Of a stretch of 64,000 bases of DNA, positions 54,043 through 62,440 are shown in pieces. Position 1 is the first letter of the stretch. Every line of letters starts with the position of its first letter. Made by a program: the position numbers and the translations under genes. Under the pieces are notes generated by a model, which saw nothing but the letters and a program-made list of their open reading frames with translations, did not search any database and was not told the origin of the DNA. The stretch covers positions 82,443-146,442 of the forward strand of contig JBOGNO010000011.1 in assembly GCA_050747245.1 (NCBI GenBank). Reading direction: 5' to 3'. The DNA is from JBOGNO01 sp050747245 (GTDB lineage Bacteria > Acidobacteriota > Terriglobia > Acidiferrales > UBA7541).

Positions 54043-55518
54043 ATGAATTCAAACGCTAATCCGCCAGTCCAGCCCCTTCCCGCGCACAACAATCTGTTTC
54101 TGTGTGCTGGCGCACTGGCCCTCTCGGCTGTGCTGCTTTTTTTGGGCTCAGGACTTCATCCGTTGTGGTGGCTGACCTGGTTTGCCCCTCTCCCGCTTCT
54201 GCTCCTCGCCCCGCGCATTTCCGCCCGGTCGGCATTCGCGATTTCCGCGCTTGCCTGGTTTCTCGGCGGTCTGAACATGTGGCACTACCTCCGCGCCCTC
54301 ATCGAGATTCCAACAATTCTCGTGCTGATCTTTTTGATTGCTCCGGCATGTGTGTTCGCTTTTGCAGTGCTGTCGTTCCGAAGTCTCCTTCTTCGCGGCG
54401 CGTTGTGGCAAGCCTCCCTGGCGTTTCCGGCATGGTGGGCCGCATACGAATATCTCTACTCCGTCTTCTCGCCTCACAGCACGTTTGGAAATCTGGGCTA
54501 CACGCAGATGGATTGTTTGCCGGTATTGCAGTTGGTTTCTCTCACCGGCATTTGGGGGATCAGTTTCTGCCTCTTTCTCTTGCCCGCCACCGCAGCGGCC
54601 CTTCTGAGCAAGCTGGGAACCCGCGCGCAGAAAACGAAACTCGCCGTGCTCGTAGGTCTCTTTTTTATTTCTGTGCTCGGCTATGGCGCTTGGCGCCTGC
54701 ATTTCACGCCCGCGCCGGAGAAATCCGTCAATGTCGGACTGATGGCCACCGGAGTCGGCAGCCCGTATCCCCAAGACGATGCCGCCGCCCTGCAACTTCT
54801 CCGTTCCTATTCCGATCAGCTGACCATTCTCGCCCCTCACGGCACTGAACTAATCGTGCTGCCGGAAAAAATCGCGGCCGTGTCCGATCAAGCCACCGCG
54901 CAAGTGGACGCCCTCTTCGAATCTACCGCCGCGCGCATGCATGCGGACATCCTGGTGGGCATCGACCGCGGCACTGCTACGCGCAGGTCCAATGAAGCGC
55001 GCCTCTACTCATCCGATGGCTCTCTCGCAGCCGTCTATGACAAGCACCATCTGGTTCCCCGTTTTGAAGATGTGGATCAGCCGGGCACGCAGATTACCGT
55101 GTTGCGCGAACCCTCCGGCGTCTGGGGAATCGAGATTTGTAAGGATCTTGATTTTCCGCGCCTGAGCCGCCAATACGGTGCCCGGGGTGTTGCGTTATTG
55201 ATAGTGCCCGCTTGGGATTTCACTCTCGATGGCTGGCTGCACGGTCGCATGGCCATCATGCGCGGCGTCGAAAGCGGTTTCACCATCGTCCGCGCGGCCA
55301 AGCAAGGCGTCTTGACCGTGAGCGACGACCGCGGCCGTGTCCTCGCCGAACGCGACGCCGCTTCCGTTCCCTTCGCGTATCTCTTCGCCGCCGCCCCCGT
55401 GAGGCACGTCGCCACTCTCTATACGCGCTGCGGCAATTGGTTTGCCTGGGCGAATCTTATCTTGCTTCTTGCCATTCTTGTTTGCCGCGCCAAGACTAGA
55501 TTTTCTCCGCGTCCCTAG
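54043..55518 (+). CDS. Apolipoprotein N-acyltransferase-like protein
   Basis: The 491-residue protein has about seven N-terminal membrane helices and a periplasmic nitrilase-type domain, the layout of Lnt, which adds the third acyl chain to lipoproteins. The Glu-Lys-Cys triad is present as Glu275 (LIVLPEK), Lys334 (AVYDKHHLVP) and Cys366 (WGIEICKDLDF). The E. coli equivalents are 267, 335 and 387. Sequence around the Cys is divergent (EICKD instead of EICYE). It may be Lnt or a paralogue with another acceptor. The ATG at 54043 is preferred over an in-frame start 45 bp upstream. Confidence 0.82.
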   Translation: MNSNANPPVQPLPAHNNLFLCAGALALSAVLLFLGSGLHPLWWLTWFAPLPLLLLAPRISARSAFAISALAWFLGGLNMWHYLRALIEIPTILVLIFLIAPACVFAFAVLSFRSLLLRGALWQASLAFPAWWAAYEYLYSVFSPHSTFGNLGYTQMDCLPVLQLVSLTGIWGISFCLFLLPATAAALLSKLGTRAQKTKLAVLVGLFFISVLGYGAWRLHFTPAPEKSVNVGLMATGVGSPYPQDDAAALQLLRSYSDQLTILAPHGTELIVLPEKIAAVSDQATAQVDALFESTAARMHADILVGIDRGTATRRSNEARLYSSDGSLAAVYDKHHLVPRFEDVDQPGTQITVLREPSGVWGIEICKDLDFPRLSRQYGARGVALLIVPAWDFTLDGWLHGRMAIMRGVESGFTIVRAAKQGVLTVSDDRGRVLAERDAASVPFAYLFAAAPVRHVATLYTRCGNWFAWANLILLLAILVCRAKTRFSPRP

Positions 55519-55585
55519 CCGCGTGCTTTTGATTTTGCCTCTGTAGCGGCCACCTTCTGCGCTTTTTGCATCTCCGGTTTCAGGA

Positions 55586-55638
55586 GTCCGATGGACTCCA
55601 CCGGAGTCCTGACATCGGACCCGATGTTTTTTATCGGG
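55586..55638 (+). terminator. Nested stem-loops with T-run after the Lnt-like gene
   Basis: GTCCGAT (55586-55592) pairs with ATCGGAC (55614-55620), enclosing an inner GGACTCC/GGAGTCC stem with an ACC loop. GTTTTTTAT follows within 6 bp, itself the loop of a small CCCGAT/ATCGGG hairpin. It lies 67 bp after the stop of the plus-strand Lnt-like gene and is a good intrinsic terminator. Confidence 0.65.
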
Positions 55639-55712
55639 AAGGTGGGCAGGTTTCCTTATGAATTTGAACGTGTTGCGGCGAAACCACCCGCCTTTGCTTT
55701 TGATTCTGCATT

Positions 55713-55748
55713 GTGGGTGCCCCGTCCTTCGCGAAGCGAAGGGTGGGG
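55713..55748. repeat. Hairpin repeat GGTGCCCC..CCTTCGC..GCGAAGG..GGGG (copy 1)
   Basis: CCTTCGC (55726-55732) and GCGAAGG (55736-55742) form a stem with a GAA loop, flanked by pairing CCCC and GGGG. A variant with the same outer arms occurs at 62196-62239. It looks like a small dispersed intergenic hairpin repeat. Confidence 0.5.
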
Positions 55749-55798
55749 ATTTTAATTTTTCTCCCAAAGTCTCTCGGTCCGCGCGCTGCATCTCACAC

Positions 55799-56161
55799 TT
55801 ATTTCGTCGCAGCCGCAGGCGGCGGAGTCTTCAGCTCCACAATCGCGCGCAGCAGATCCCGCGCCACCACCTTGCTGGGCTTTTCATCGGAAGCGAAATC
55901 TCCCGAAGTAAGATCGTCCGTCACCGCGTGGCAATAGCTGCACCTTTTCTCGAACGTGATGCAAAACCCTTTCATGATGGGCAGCAGCTGCGCCTTGGTA
56001 ATGTCGGCCGGGAGCACCTTCAAGTTGGTGTACTTGTCGGGAATCACCGGCGCCTTGTGTTGTTCCTGCGGCGAAGCGCTCGGCGCCAGGCCGCTGGCGA
56101 TGAGCAGCGCTCCAGTCCCCAATAGCAGCAGCGCCTTTCGCCCGTTCGAAATTAGTCTCAT
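55799..56161 (-). CDS. Small secreted c-type cytochrome, reaction-centre subunit-like
   Basis: The 120-residue protein has an export signal (about residues 8-27) and one haem c site, Cys74-Ser-Tyr-Cys77-His78, in KRCSYCHAVTDDLTSGDFASDEKP. The segment NLKVLPADITKAQLLPIMKGF before the site resembles the small cytochromes related to the photosynthetic reaction centre cytochrome subunit that are widespread in acidobacteria. It is probably a periplasmic electron carrier. AGGAGGGG precedes the ATG at 56161. A methionine upstream of the motif may be the sixth ligand. Confidence 0.85.
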   Translation of the reverse strand: MRLISNGRKALLLLGTGALLIASGLAPSASPQEQHKAPVIPDKYTNLKVLPADITKAQLLPIMKGFCITFEKRCSYCHAVTDDLTSGDFASDEKPSKVVARDLLRAIVELKTPPPAAATK

Positions 56162-56299
56162 GAAAATTCTCCCCTCCTGCTTATCGCGCGCCAATTTACG
56201 CGCCTGCGCCAAACTGTAAAACTCAAATGTGGCCAACCGTCCTCTTCGCAGGGTCAAACGCACAAAGGGAGGGGTAAATCGCGATTCGCGCTGCCAATC

Positions 56300-57025
56300 C
56301 TACGCCCGAGCGCGCTCCGCTTTCGCGATCGTTGCCGCTCCGCGCGTCTTTTGGAAATACGTGCAGTCGGGAGAAACGGGGCACTCCTCGCACCGTGGCC
56401 GCGCGGATTTGCATGTTTCCTGCCCGTGCTGTTTGAGCAGCAGGTAGACGCGCAGTTGCGCCCCGCAATCGTCGGGGAATTCGGCGCGAATGGCCTCCTG
56501 CGCCGCGCGGTAATTGGCTCCGTAATTTTCCTTTTCCTTCCCGAAGAGCAAGCGCACCGGCACGTGAACGCAATTCGAGGGCACCGCAGCCACCGGCGCC
56601 GTCTTCGTGAACAGCAGAATTTTGTCCGCGCCGGAGTCGCCCATGGTGGGAAATTTCTTAAACGCCTTTTTCGCTTCTGCCAGCGGCTTTTTCAGCACGG
56701 CCCGCAGGTTGCCGCCAAACTCATCCAGCACGCGCGCGGCAATTTCCTGTAAACGCCTTGCGCGCAGCTCCGGCACCATCCCGCTTCCGCGCATCGCCTC
56801 CATCAGACGCGCTTGCGGTGCAGCAAGAATATCCTCCGGCCGGAGCCCCACTCCCTTCCGCAGCGCCTCAAAACCCTTTGCGCACCGTGCATCCGATTGT
56901 GGGTATCCGCAAATCCGGTGCAGGACCATTTCGTACGGGTCCGTCGGCCACGGCGCCTTGGGTTTACCGTAGAACTTCTCCAGCCGGTCGAGCACTCTCG
57001 CGAGTTTCGTACGGCGTTTTGTCAT
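56300..57025 (-). CDS. Endonuclease III-like HhH-GPD protein with altered active site
   Basis: The 241-residue protein has the HhH-GPD fold and the C-terminal 4Fe-4S cluster of endonuclease III (Cys205, 212, 215, 221; spacing 6-2-5 as in Nth). The hairpin (FPTMGDSGADKILLF, 125-139) lacks the bifunctional lysine. The strand that should carry the catalytic aspartate reads AAVPSNCVHVPVRLLFG, with Pro149 where Asp is expected. It may bind DNA without base excision, or act on unusual lesions. A start at 57025 is used. An SRPBCC gene lies 55 bp upstream on the same strand. Confidence 0.75.
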   Translation of the reverse strand: MTKRRTKLARVLDRLEKFYGKPKAPWPTDPYEMVLHRICGYPQSDARCAKGFEALRKGVGLRPEDILAAPQARLMEAMRGSGMVPELRARRLQEIAARVLDEFGGNLRAVLKKPLAEAKKAFKKFPTMGDSGADKILLFTKTAPVAAVPSNCVHVPVRLLFGKEKENYGANYRAAQEAIRAEFPDDCGAQLRVYLLLKQHGQETCKSARPRCEECPVSPDCTYFQKTRGAATIAKAERARA

Positions 57026-57080
57026 GGCCGGCGTGCCTCAGCATCCGCCACAATGCTCTTGAAAGGCTTCAACGGAAGTC

Positions 57081-57509
57081 TCAGTACGCCATTCCCTCTG
57101 CGGAAAAAAGCGGCCCAGTTGCCTTGCCCTCGGCTGTGGCTTTCAGCCGGAACATAAGCCCGCCCCACGTGGTTGTGCACATCACGAAATAGTCTGATTC
57201 CGCCTTCCAATTCGCGTGCGTGAACCGCAGCAGCGTCTTGCCATTGCTGTGTGTCATGTTGAAGAGGAGCCGCGTCCCGTTCCATTCCTCGCCCGTTACG
57301 CAGCGCCATTCCGCCTCGCGCGGCTCGAGGTTGCGCTCCAATTGCAGCCGGTAAACCGTCGCGCGCTTGAAAAAGCCGAGCTCCGCCCCGCCGCCACGTT
57401 CTGTCACATCCGCGGCCCACCATTGCGAAAGCCCGCGCGGCGTCGCGACCAGCGAATAAATTTTCTCGAGCGGAGCATCAATCACGATCGCATGCCTGAT
57501 TTGCGCCAT
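57081..57509 (-). CDS. SRPBCC / AHSA1-like protein
   Basis: The 142-residue protein has a START-like SRPBCC fold: an N-terminal strand (IRHAIVIDAPLEKIYSLVATP), the GLSQWWAADV helix typical of AHSA1-type polyketide cyclase or activator proteins, and a C-terminal helix (GGLMFRLKATAEG). It likely binds a hydrophobic small molecule in the cytosol; the ligand is unknown. It is followed 55 bp later by the endonuclease III-like gene and may be co-transcribed. Confidence 0.82.
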   Translation of the reverse strand: MAQIRHAIVIDAPLEKIYSLVATPRGLSQWWAADVTERGGGAELGFFKRATVYRLQLERNLEPREAEWRCVTGEEWNGTRLLFNMTHSNGKTLLRFTHANWKAESDYFVMCTTTWGGLMFRLKATAEGKATGPLFSAEGMAY

Positions 57510-57602
57510 GTCCCTCGCATTCCCCCGTGCCCGATTATTGCATCTCTCGGAATTCCAATCTGTGTTGAACTTCTCTCCTGGGATGTTCGCCTGCGTCGGG
57601 TC

Positions 57603-58346
57603 TTACGCCGCTGTCAGCAGGATCGGCGCATCCTCGGTAATCACTATCGTGTGCTCGTAATGCGCGGAAAGGCTGCCGTCCGCTGTTTTCTCGGTCCATC
57701 CATCGTTCGCCGTGAACGATTTTCCGACCCCTGCGGAGAGGATCGGCTCGACCGTCAGCACCAGCCCGGCCTTCAATCGTTGTCGCGCCAGCGGATCGCA
57801 GTAATTCGGGACGCTGGGCGCTTCATGAATCGTTCGCCCGATTCCATGTCCGCCGAGAGCGCGAATGACGGAGAACCCGCATCGCTTCACTTCTTTTTCA
57901 ACCGCTCTTCCAATCTCGTTGATTCGGTTGTGTGCTCGAGCCGCCCGCATGGCTTGCTCGAACGCTCGCCGCGCGCAGGAAACAAGCCTCCGCGCTTCGT
58001 CCGCCACCGGTTCCACCGGAACGGTGATGGCCGCGTCGGCCATGTAGCCGTCTTTTTCGAGCGTGACGTCCAGCTTCACCAGGTCTCCTGCGCGAATTTC
58101 CCGCGCGCCCGGAATCCCGTGCACTGCTTCATCGTTCAAGCTGATGCAAACGTCTCCGGGAAATCCGTAAACCATGCGCGGCGCGGAACGCGCTCCGTTC
58201 TCCCTCATCACTTTCGATCCGACTTCCGCAATTTTTCCCGTGGTGACGCCGGCGCGCACGCAAGCGGACATTTCGCGCAACACCATTTGGCAAATACGCC
58301 CGGCCTCTTTGAGCGCTCGGAACTCCTCGTAGGATTCGATCGACAT
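57603..58346 (-). CDS. map: Methionine aminopeptidase, type I
   Basis: The 247-residue enzyme removes the initiator methionine from new proteins. The type I signatures are His76 (NDEAVHGIPG), the metal ligands Asp93 (KLDVTLEKDGY) and Asp104 (MADAAIT), the GHGIGRTIHEAP motif and the late Glu residues (TVEPIL, YEHTIVIT). The length matches bacterial MetAP I. It directly follows fabG (27 bp) on the same strand, an unusual partner for the fatty-acid genes. Confidence 0.95.
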   Translation of the reverse strand: MSIESYEEFRALKEAGRICQMVLREMSACVRAGVTTGKIAEVGSKVMRENGARSAPRMVYGFPGDVCISLNDEAVHGIPGAREIRAGDLVKLDVTLEKDGYMADAAITVPVEPVADEARRLVSCARRAFEQAMRAARAHNRINEIGRAVEKEVKRCGFSVIRALGGHGIGRTIHEAPSVPNYCDPLARQRLKAGLVLTVEPILSAGVGKSFTANDGWTEKTADGSLSAHYEHTIVITEDAPILLTAA

Positions 58347-58373
58347 TTCGCACCCGGGCTGGAAATTCGAGAC

Positions 58374-59120
58374 TCAGCGCATATATATCCCACCGTTTAC
58401 GTCGAGCACGTGCCCGGTGATATATCCCGCCTCATCGCTCGCCAGAAAAACAATCGCGGCCGCAACGTCTTCGGGCGTGCCGAACCGTTCCAGAGGAATT
58501 TGCGCCTTCATTTGATCTTTCACTTTTTCCGGCAGCACGTCGGTCATCGGAGTGGTGACAAATCCAGGCGCCACGGCGTTCACCGTAATATTCCGCGAAG
58601 CCACCTCTCTCGCAATCGCTTTTGTGAGTCCGATGAGTCCCGCCTTGGCTGCCACATAGTTCGCCTGCCCGGCATTTCCCATTTCCGCGACCACCGAAAC
58701 CACATTGATAATTCTCCCCGCGCGCTGCCGCAGCATCGCCGCGAGCGCTTGCTGCGTGCACAGGTGCGCCGCCGTCAAATTCGTCCGCAGCACAGTTTCC
58801 CAGTCTTCAAGTTTCATTCGCAGCGCGAGTCCGTCGCGCGCGATCCCCGCATTGTTCACCAGGATGTCCAGCCGCCCGAATTTTTGCATGGACTTTGCGA
58901 ATCCCGCCTTCACCTGTTCGGGATCGCCGACGTCCATCGGCACTACTGCCGCTTCGCCGCCCGCTTTTTGGATCTCGCCCGCGAGCGCCCGCAAATTTTC
59001 CTCGTTCCGCGCCGCCAGCGCCACACGCGCGCCCGCCCGCGCCAGCGCCCGCGCCGTCGCGTGCCCTATGCCCTGCGAAGCCCCGGTCACCAGCGCGATT
59101 TTTCCCTGCAGCAAAAACAT
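58374..59120 (-). CDS. fabG: 3-oxoacyl-ACP reductase
   Basis: The 248-residue short-chain reductase is FabG, which reduces beta-ketoacyl-ACP with NADPH. The TGASQGIGHATA loop binds the cofactor, and the Ser142-Tyr155-Lys159 triad is present (VSVVAEMGNAGQANYVAAK), along with the NNAG motif and a PGFVTTPMTDVLPE end. It follows fabD by 4 bp. The usual next gene would be acpP; here it is map. Confidence 0.94.
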   Translation of the reverse strand: MFLLQGKIALVTGASQGIGHATARALARAGARVALAARNEENLRALAGEIQKAGGEAAVVPMDVGDPEQVKAGFAKSMQKFGRLDILVNNAGIARDGLALRMKLEDWETVLRTNLTAAHLCTQQALAAMLRQRAGRIINVVSVVAEMGNAGQANYVAAKAGLIGLTKAIAREVASRNITVNAVAPGFVTTPMTDVLPEKVKDQMKAQIPLERFGTPEDVAAAIVFLASDEAGYITGHVLDVNGGIYMR

Positions 59121-59124
59121 GTCG

Positions 59125-60084
59125 TTATGCTTCCTGAACTTCCGCGCGCGCCTGCGCGATTTTTTCGATCGTCGCCGCGAGGCCCGCGGAATCTTCCACG
59201 TTTAGGCACCGCACCGAGCGGTCAATCTGCCGCAGCAATCCGCAGAGCACGCGCCCGGGCCCCACTTCCACGAACACCGTCACGCCCTGCTCGAGCAGCT
59301 CACGCACCGAATCGAGCCACCGCACCGGCATGCACACTTGCCCGATGAGCGCCTCGCGCGCTTCTTCAGCTTTGGTGATCGCGTCCGCGTCCACGTTGGT
59401 CACCAGCGGAAACCGCAGATCCGTGAATTTCGCCGCGCGCAGATCCTTCTCGAGTTTATCCTGCGCCGGTTTCATCAGCGCGCAATGGAACGGCGCCGAT
59501 ACCGGCAGCACCACCGCGCGCTTCGCTCCCTCCGCCGAAGCGATTTCCACCGCTCTCTTTACCGCCGCGGCCGTCCCGGAAATTACCGTTTGTTCCGGCG
59601 AATTCATATTCGCGGGCGCGACTTCTTCGCCCTGCGCCGCTTTCTTGCAAATTCCTGCCACTTCGGCGGGCGCAAGTCCCATGATCGCGGCCATCGCTCC
59701 TTCGCCCGCTGGCGAAGCCTCCTGCATGTACCGCCCGCGCTTGCGCACCAGTTGCACCGCTTCCGCGAACTCCAATCCTCCCGCCGCCACCAGTGCCGAA
59801 TATTCTCCCAGGCTGTGCCCCGCCACGAAGTCCGGAGCGATGCCGCGTTCTTCGAGCGCGCGAAACGCCGCTGTCGAGACCGTCAGGATAGCCGGCTGCG
59901 TATTTTCCGTCTGCTTCAGCGCCTCCTCCGGCCCGTCGAAGCACAATTGCGAAATCGCGAATCCCGCCGCGCGGTCGGCTTCCTCGAACGCGCGCTTCGC
60001 CGCCGGAAAATGTTCTGCCAGGTCGCGCCCCATGCCGGGGTATTGCGACGCCTGTCCGGGAAATAAAAATGCGAGTTTGCCCAT
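59125..60084 (-). CDS. fabD: Malonyl-CoA:ACP transacylase
   Basis: The 319-residue FabD moves malonyl from CoA to acyl carrier protein. Catalytic Ser91 lies in VAGHSLGEYSAL, the partner histidine is in VSAPFHCALMKPA, and the N-terminal FLFPGQASQYPGMGRDL is standard. It lies between plsX (21 bp upstream) and fabG (4 bp downstream) in the conserved order. The length is normal. Confidence 0.95.
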   Translation of the reverse strand: MGKLAFLFPGQASQYPGMGRDLAEHFPAAKRAFEEADRAAGFAISQLCFDGPEEALKQTENTQPAILTVSTAAFRALEERGIAPDFVAGHSLGEYSALVAAGGLEFAEAVQLVRKRGRYMQEASPAGEGAMAAIMGLAPAEVAGICKKAAQGEEVAPANMNSPEQTVISGTAAAVKRAVEIASAEGAKRAVVLPVSAPFHCALMKPAQDKLEKDLRAAKFTDLRFPLVTNVDADAITKAEEAREALIGQVCMPVRWLDSVRELLEQGVTVFVEVGPGRVLCGLLRQIDRSVRCLNVEDSAGLAATIEKIAQARAEVQEA

Positions 60085-60105
60085 GGCTTTTGTTCGCCTG
60101 GCCCG

Positions 60106-61119
60106 TCAGTGTTGCGCCGCGGCCACCGCCGCGGAGAGTTCCTGCTCGATTTTTTCGTTGGCTTTCGAACGGCACAGCTCGTCCGCCACGCGAATCGCGT
60201 TCTTGATGGCATTGCTGTTCGAGCTTCCGTGCGTGATGATGGTGATTCCGCGCACGCCCAGCAGCGGCGCTCCGCCGTATTCGGAATGGTCGATTTTCTT
60301 TTTGAAATCCTTGAACGCCCGCCGCGAAAGCGCGTAGCCGATCTGCGCCGCAATCGTGCTCTGGAGCGCCTTCTTGAGCAGCGCGCCGATGTGTTCCGCC
60401 ACGCCCTCGGTGATTTTCAGCGCCACGTTGCCGATGAACCCGTCGCACACCACCACGTCCACATCTCCGCGGAAGACGTCGCGGCCTTCCACGTTCCCCA
60501 GGAAATTCAGCGAAGAATTTTTCAGCCGCGGATACGCCTCGCGCGTCAAATCGTTTCCCTTGGTTTCCTCTTCGCCGATGGAAAGGAGTCCCACTCTCGG
60601 CCGCCGCGTCCCGAAAATTGTGCGGTAATAAATTTCTCCCATGATGGCGAATTGTTCCAAGTGCTCCGGCTTGGAATCCACATTCGCGCCCACATCCAGG
60701 ATCACCGTCGCCCCGCCCCGCGAGTTCGGCATCGGCGCCGCCAGTGCCGGCCGGTTCACCGAAGGCAGTGTTCCCAGCAAAAATCGCGCCACCGCCATCA
60801 CCGCCCCGGTATTTCCCGCGCTCACGAACGCGTCCGCCTGCCCGTCCTTCACCAGCCGCACGGCCACGTGCACCGAGCTGTTTTTCTTTTTGCGGAAAGC
60901 CTGCACCGGCGATTCCGACATGGTGATCACTTCGCTGGAGGGAACGATCTCGATGGGTAGCCCACGCGTGCGGTGCCGCCCGAGCTCTTGCCTCACCACA
61001 GTTTCCGTGCCCACCAGGAGCACGCGCACGTCGCGTTCGCGCGCCGCAAGCACCGCGCCTTCGACTTCCGCGCGGGGGGCATGGTCTCCGCCCATGGCAT
61101 CAAGTGCGATGGTGGTCAT
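60106..61119 (-). CDS. plsX: Phosphate acyltransferase PlsX
   Basis: The 337-residue PlsX makes acyl-phosphate from acyl-ACP for phospholipid synthesis. The N-terminal IALDAMGGDHAP, the FVSAGNTGAVMAVA segment and VDVVVCDGFIGNVALKITEG are diagnostic. It is followed closely by fabD and preceded by rpmF on the same strand, the classical rpmF-plsX-fabD-fabG order. The last roughly 15 residues are an Ala/Glu-rich tail. Confidence 0.95.
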   Translation of the reverse strand: MTTIALDAMGGDHAPRAEVEGAVLAARERDVRVLLVGTETVVRQELGRHRTRGLPIEIVPSSEVITMSESPVQAFRKKKNSSVHVAVRLVKDGQADAFVSAGNTGAVMAVARFLLGTLPSVNRPALAAPMPNSRGGATVILDVGANVDSKPEHLEQFAIMGEIYYRTIFGTRRPRVGLLSIGEEETKGNDLTREAYPRLKNSSLNFLGNVEGRDVFRGDVDVVVCDGFIGNVALKITEGVAEHIGALLKKALQSTIAAQIGYALSRRAFKDFKKKIDHSEYGGAPLLGVRGITIITHGSSNSNAIKNAIRVADELCRSKANEKIEQELSAAVAAAQH

Positions 61120-61178
61120 AAGTTTTCTGGAACGGTAGGCAGCCGAAGGCCTCGCCGGCTTATGGCAAGCAGAAAACC

Positions 61179-61367
61179 TTAGGACTTCCGCGCGGCCGTG
61201 TCAATCACTTCGCGGCCCTTGTAATGTCCGCACTTCGGGCAGGCCTGGTGCGGCAGTTTGCGCTCGTGGCAGTTCGGGCATTCCGAGAGCCCGGGAGCCG
61301 TCAAAAAATCGTGCGCGCGCCGGTTGCTCGTGCGCCTCTTCGAATGTCTTCGCTTTGGATTTGGCAT
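61179..61367 (-). CDS. rpmF: 50S ribosomal protein L32
   Basis: The 62-residue protein is L32: MPNPKRRHSKRRTSNRRAHD at the N-terminus and four zinc cysteines in the C-terminal half (CPNCHERKLPHQACPKCG). AAGGGGAAACG precedes the ATG at 61367; the longer open frame upstream is not ribosomal. It is the standard neighbour of plsX and of the DUF177 gene just upstream. Confidence 0.95.
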   Translation of the reverse strand: MPNPKRRHSKRRTSNRRAHDFLTAPGLSECPNCHERKLPHQACPKCGHYKGREVIDTAARKS

Positions 61368-61519
61368 CGTTTCCCCTTGGCAGTTTTCGCTTGGCGCTCG
61401 GCCTTTGGCTCGCCGCGGCCGGCCGCCCGTCCGCCGTGGCGGACACAAATTTCGCGTCGCTTGCTTTACCCCGCTCGAATTATAGATGATTTGGTGCTTC
61501 GGGTGAACCCGCATGGGAT

Positions 61520-62059
61520 CTACTGCTTTTTGAACCAATCCTGCTTGATGCGCTCAAGCCCGCTGCGCCCCATCCGCGTGTTCACCGCTTGCGATTCGCA
61601 GCGGCACTCGTCGGAATTCAGGTTGACGCCGCAGTGTGGGCAAAGCCCGCGGCAATCGCTCCGGCAAATGATCTTCATCGGCAGTTCCAGGTTTACCTGC
61701 TCGGCCAGAACGTCCGCCAGGAACAATCCGTTTCCTTCGTAGAACCCCACGTCCGTGTCGTCCGTGTTCAGGTGGACTTCCTCGTTTTTGCCGATCGTGG
61801 CCATGGGCCGGTAAAGCAGGTCGAATTCCCGGCTCACCTCTTCCGCCACCGGCTCCAGGCACCTCGCGCACGGCACTTCGATGCGCGTATGCAGCGTCCC
61901 GGCGACGCGAATTTGCCCGTCCTCGAGCTCCGCCGTCGCGCGCACTTCGAGCGTTTCCGTTTGCCGGAAATCGCGTGAATGGAAGTCCAGCATTCCGGGC
62001 TCGTAGTTCTTCCGGATGCGGATTTTGTGCTGCGCCAGTTCGTTGACGTCTAGATACAT
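61520..62059 (-). CDS. DUF177 (YceD-like) protein
   Basis: The 179-residue protein belongs to the DUF177/YceD family encoded next to rpmF in most bacteria and linked to 23S rRNA and large-subunit accumulation. Cysteine motifs are plain (CARCLEP, CRSDCRGLCPHCG, ECRC), so it is a metal-binding member. The N-terminal LDVNELAQHKIRIRKNYEP is typical. It starts the yceD-rpmF-plsX-fabD-fabG-map run. Confidence 0.88.
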   Translation of the reverse strand: MYLDVNELAQHKIRIRKNYEPGMLDFHSRDFRQTETLEVRATAELEDGQIRVAGTLHTRIEVPCARCLEPVAEEVSREFDLLYRPMATIGKNEEVHLNTDDTDVGFYEGNGLFLADVLAEQVNLELPMKIICRSDCRGLCPHCGVNLNSDECRCESQAVNTRMGRSGLERIKQDWFKKQ

Positions 62060-62195
62060 GGGAGAATCCGCGTTTTTGGCTTAGAAGCGCCATTATTAAT
62101 GTGCGCCCCGCGCTTGTCAAGAAAACCCCTCTCCGTCCTCGCCGCCTTTGTCACCAATCCTGCACCCGCTCCTCTCCCGCTCGGCTTTCGTCCCG

Positions 62196-62239
62196 CGGGG
62201 TGCCCCATCCTTTGTCCACCGTGCAGGACGAAGGGGGGG
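62196..62239. repeat. GGTGCCCC hairpin repeat (copy 2, longer loop)
   Basis: The outer arms (GGTGCCCCATCCTT and GACGAAGGGGGG) match copy 1 at 55713-55748. The loop region is longer and GTCC/GGAC adds to the stem. The conserved arms with a variable centre suggest a dispersed hairpin element. Confidence 0.45.
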
Positions 62240-62382
62240 TCTGAACTTGCGCGGGGTGCCGCCCCGATGCCTGCCCGCCAGTCGTGCGCCGGGCCTTCAA
62301 ATGGTGCGGGTTTTGCCTCCCTCGCCTCGATGCTCACACCGCAAGTGACCTTGCCCGCTTACTCCAAACGCTGTCATGCTGA

Positions 62383-62399
62383 GTCCGCCCCTGGCGGAC
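62383..62399. terminator. Short perfect hairpin after the NIPSNAP gene
   Basis: GTCCGCC and GGCGGAC pair with a CCT loop, 42 bp past the NIPSNAP stop. There is no T-run, so it may be a repeat element rather than a terminator. Confidence 0.3.
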
Positions 62400-62440
62400 G
62401 AAGCATCTCTCATAAAATGAGCCTTTCTTCCGCAGCCATC

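Larger units (their letters stand above)
62060..62440. other. Intergenic region with two repeat-like hairpins
   Basis: These 381 bp contain no gene. They hold the second GGTGCCCC hairpin element (62196-62239). They also hold a TGTCATGCTGAGTCC element with a perfect GTCCGCC/GGCGGAC stem and CCT loop (62383-62399), placed just past the stop of the NIPSNAP gene. Confidence 0.55.
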
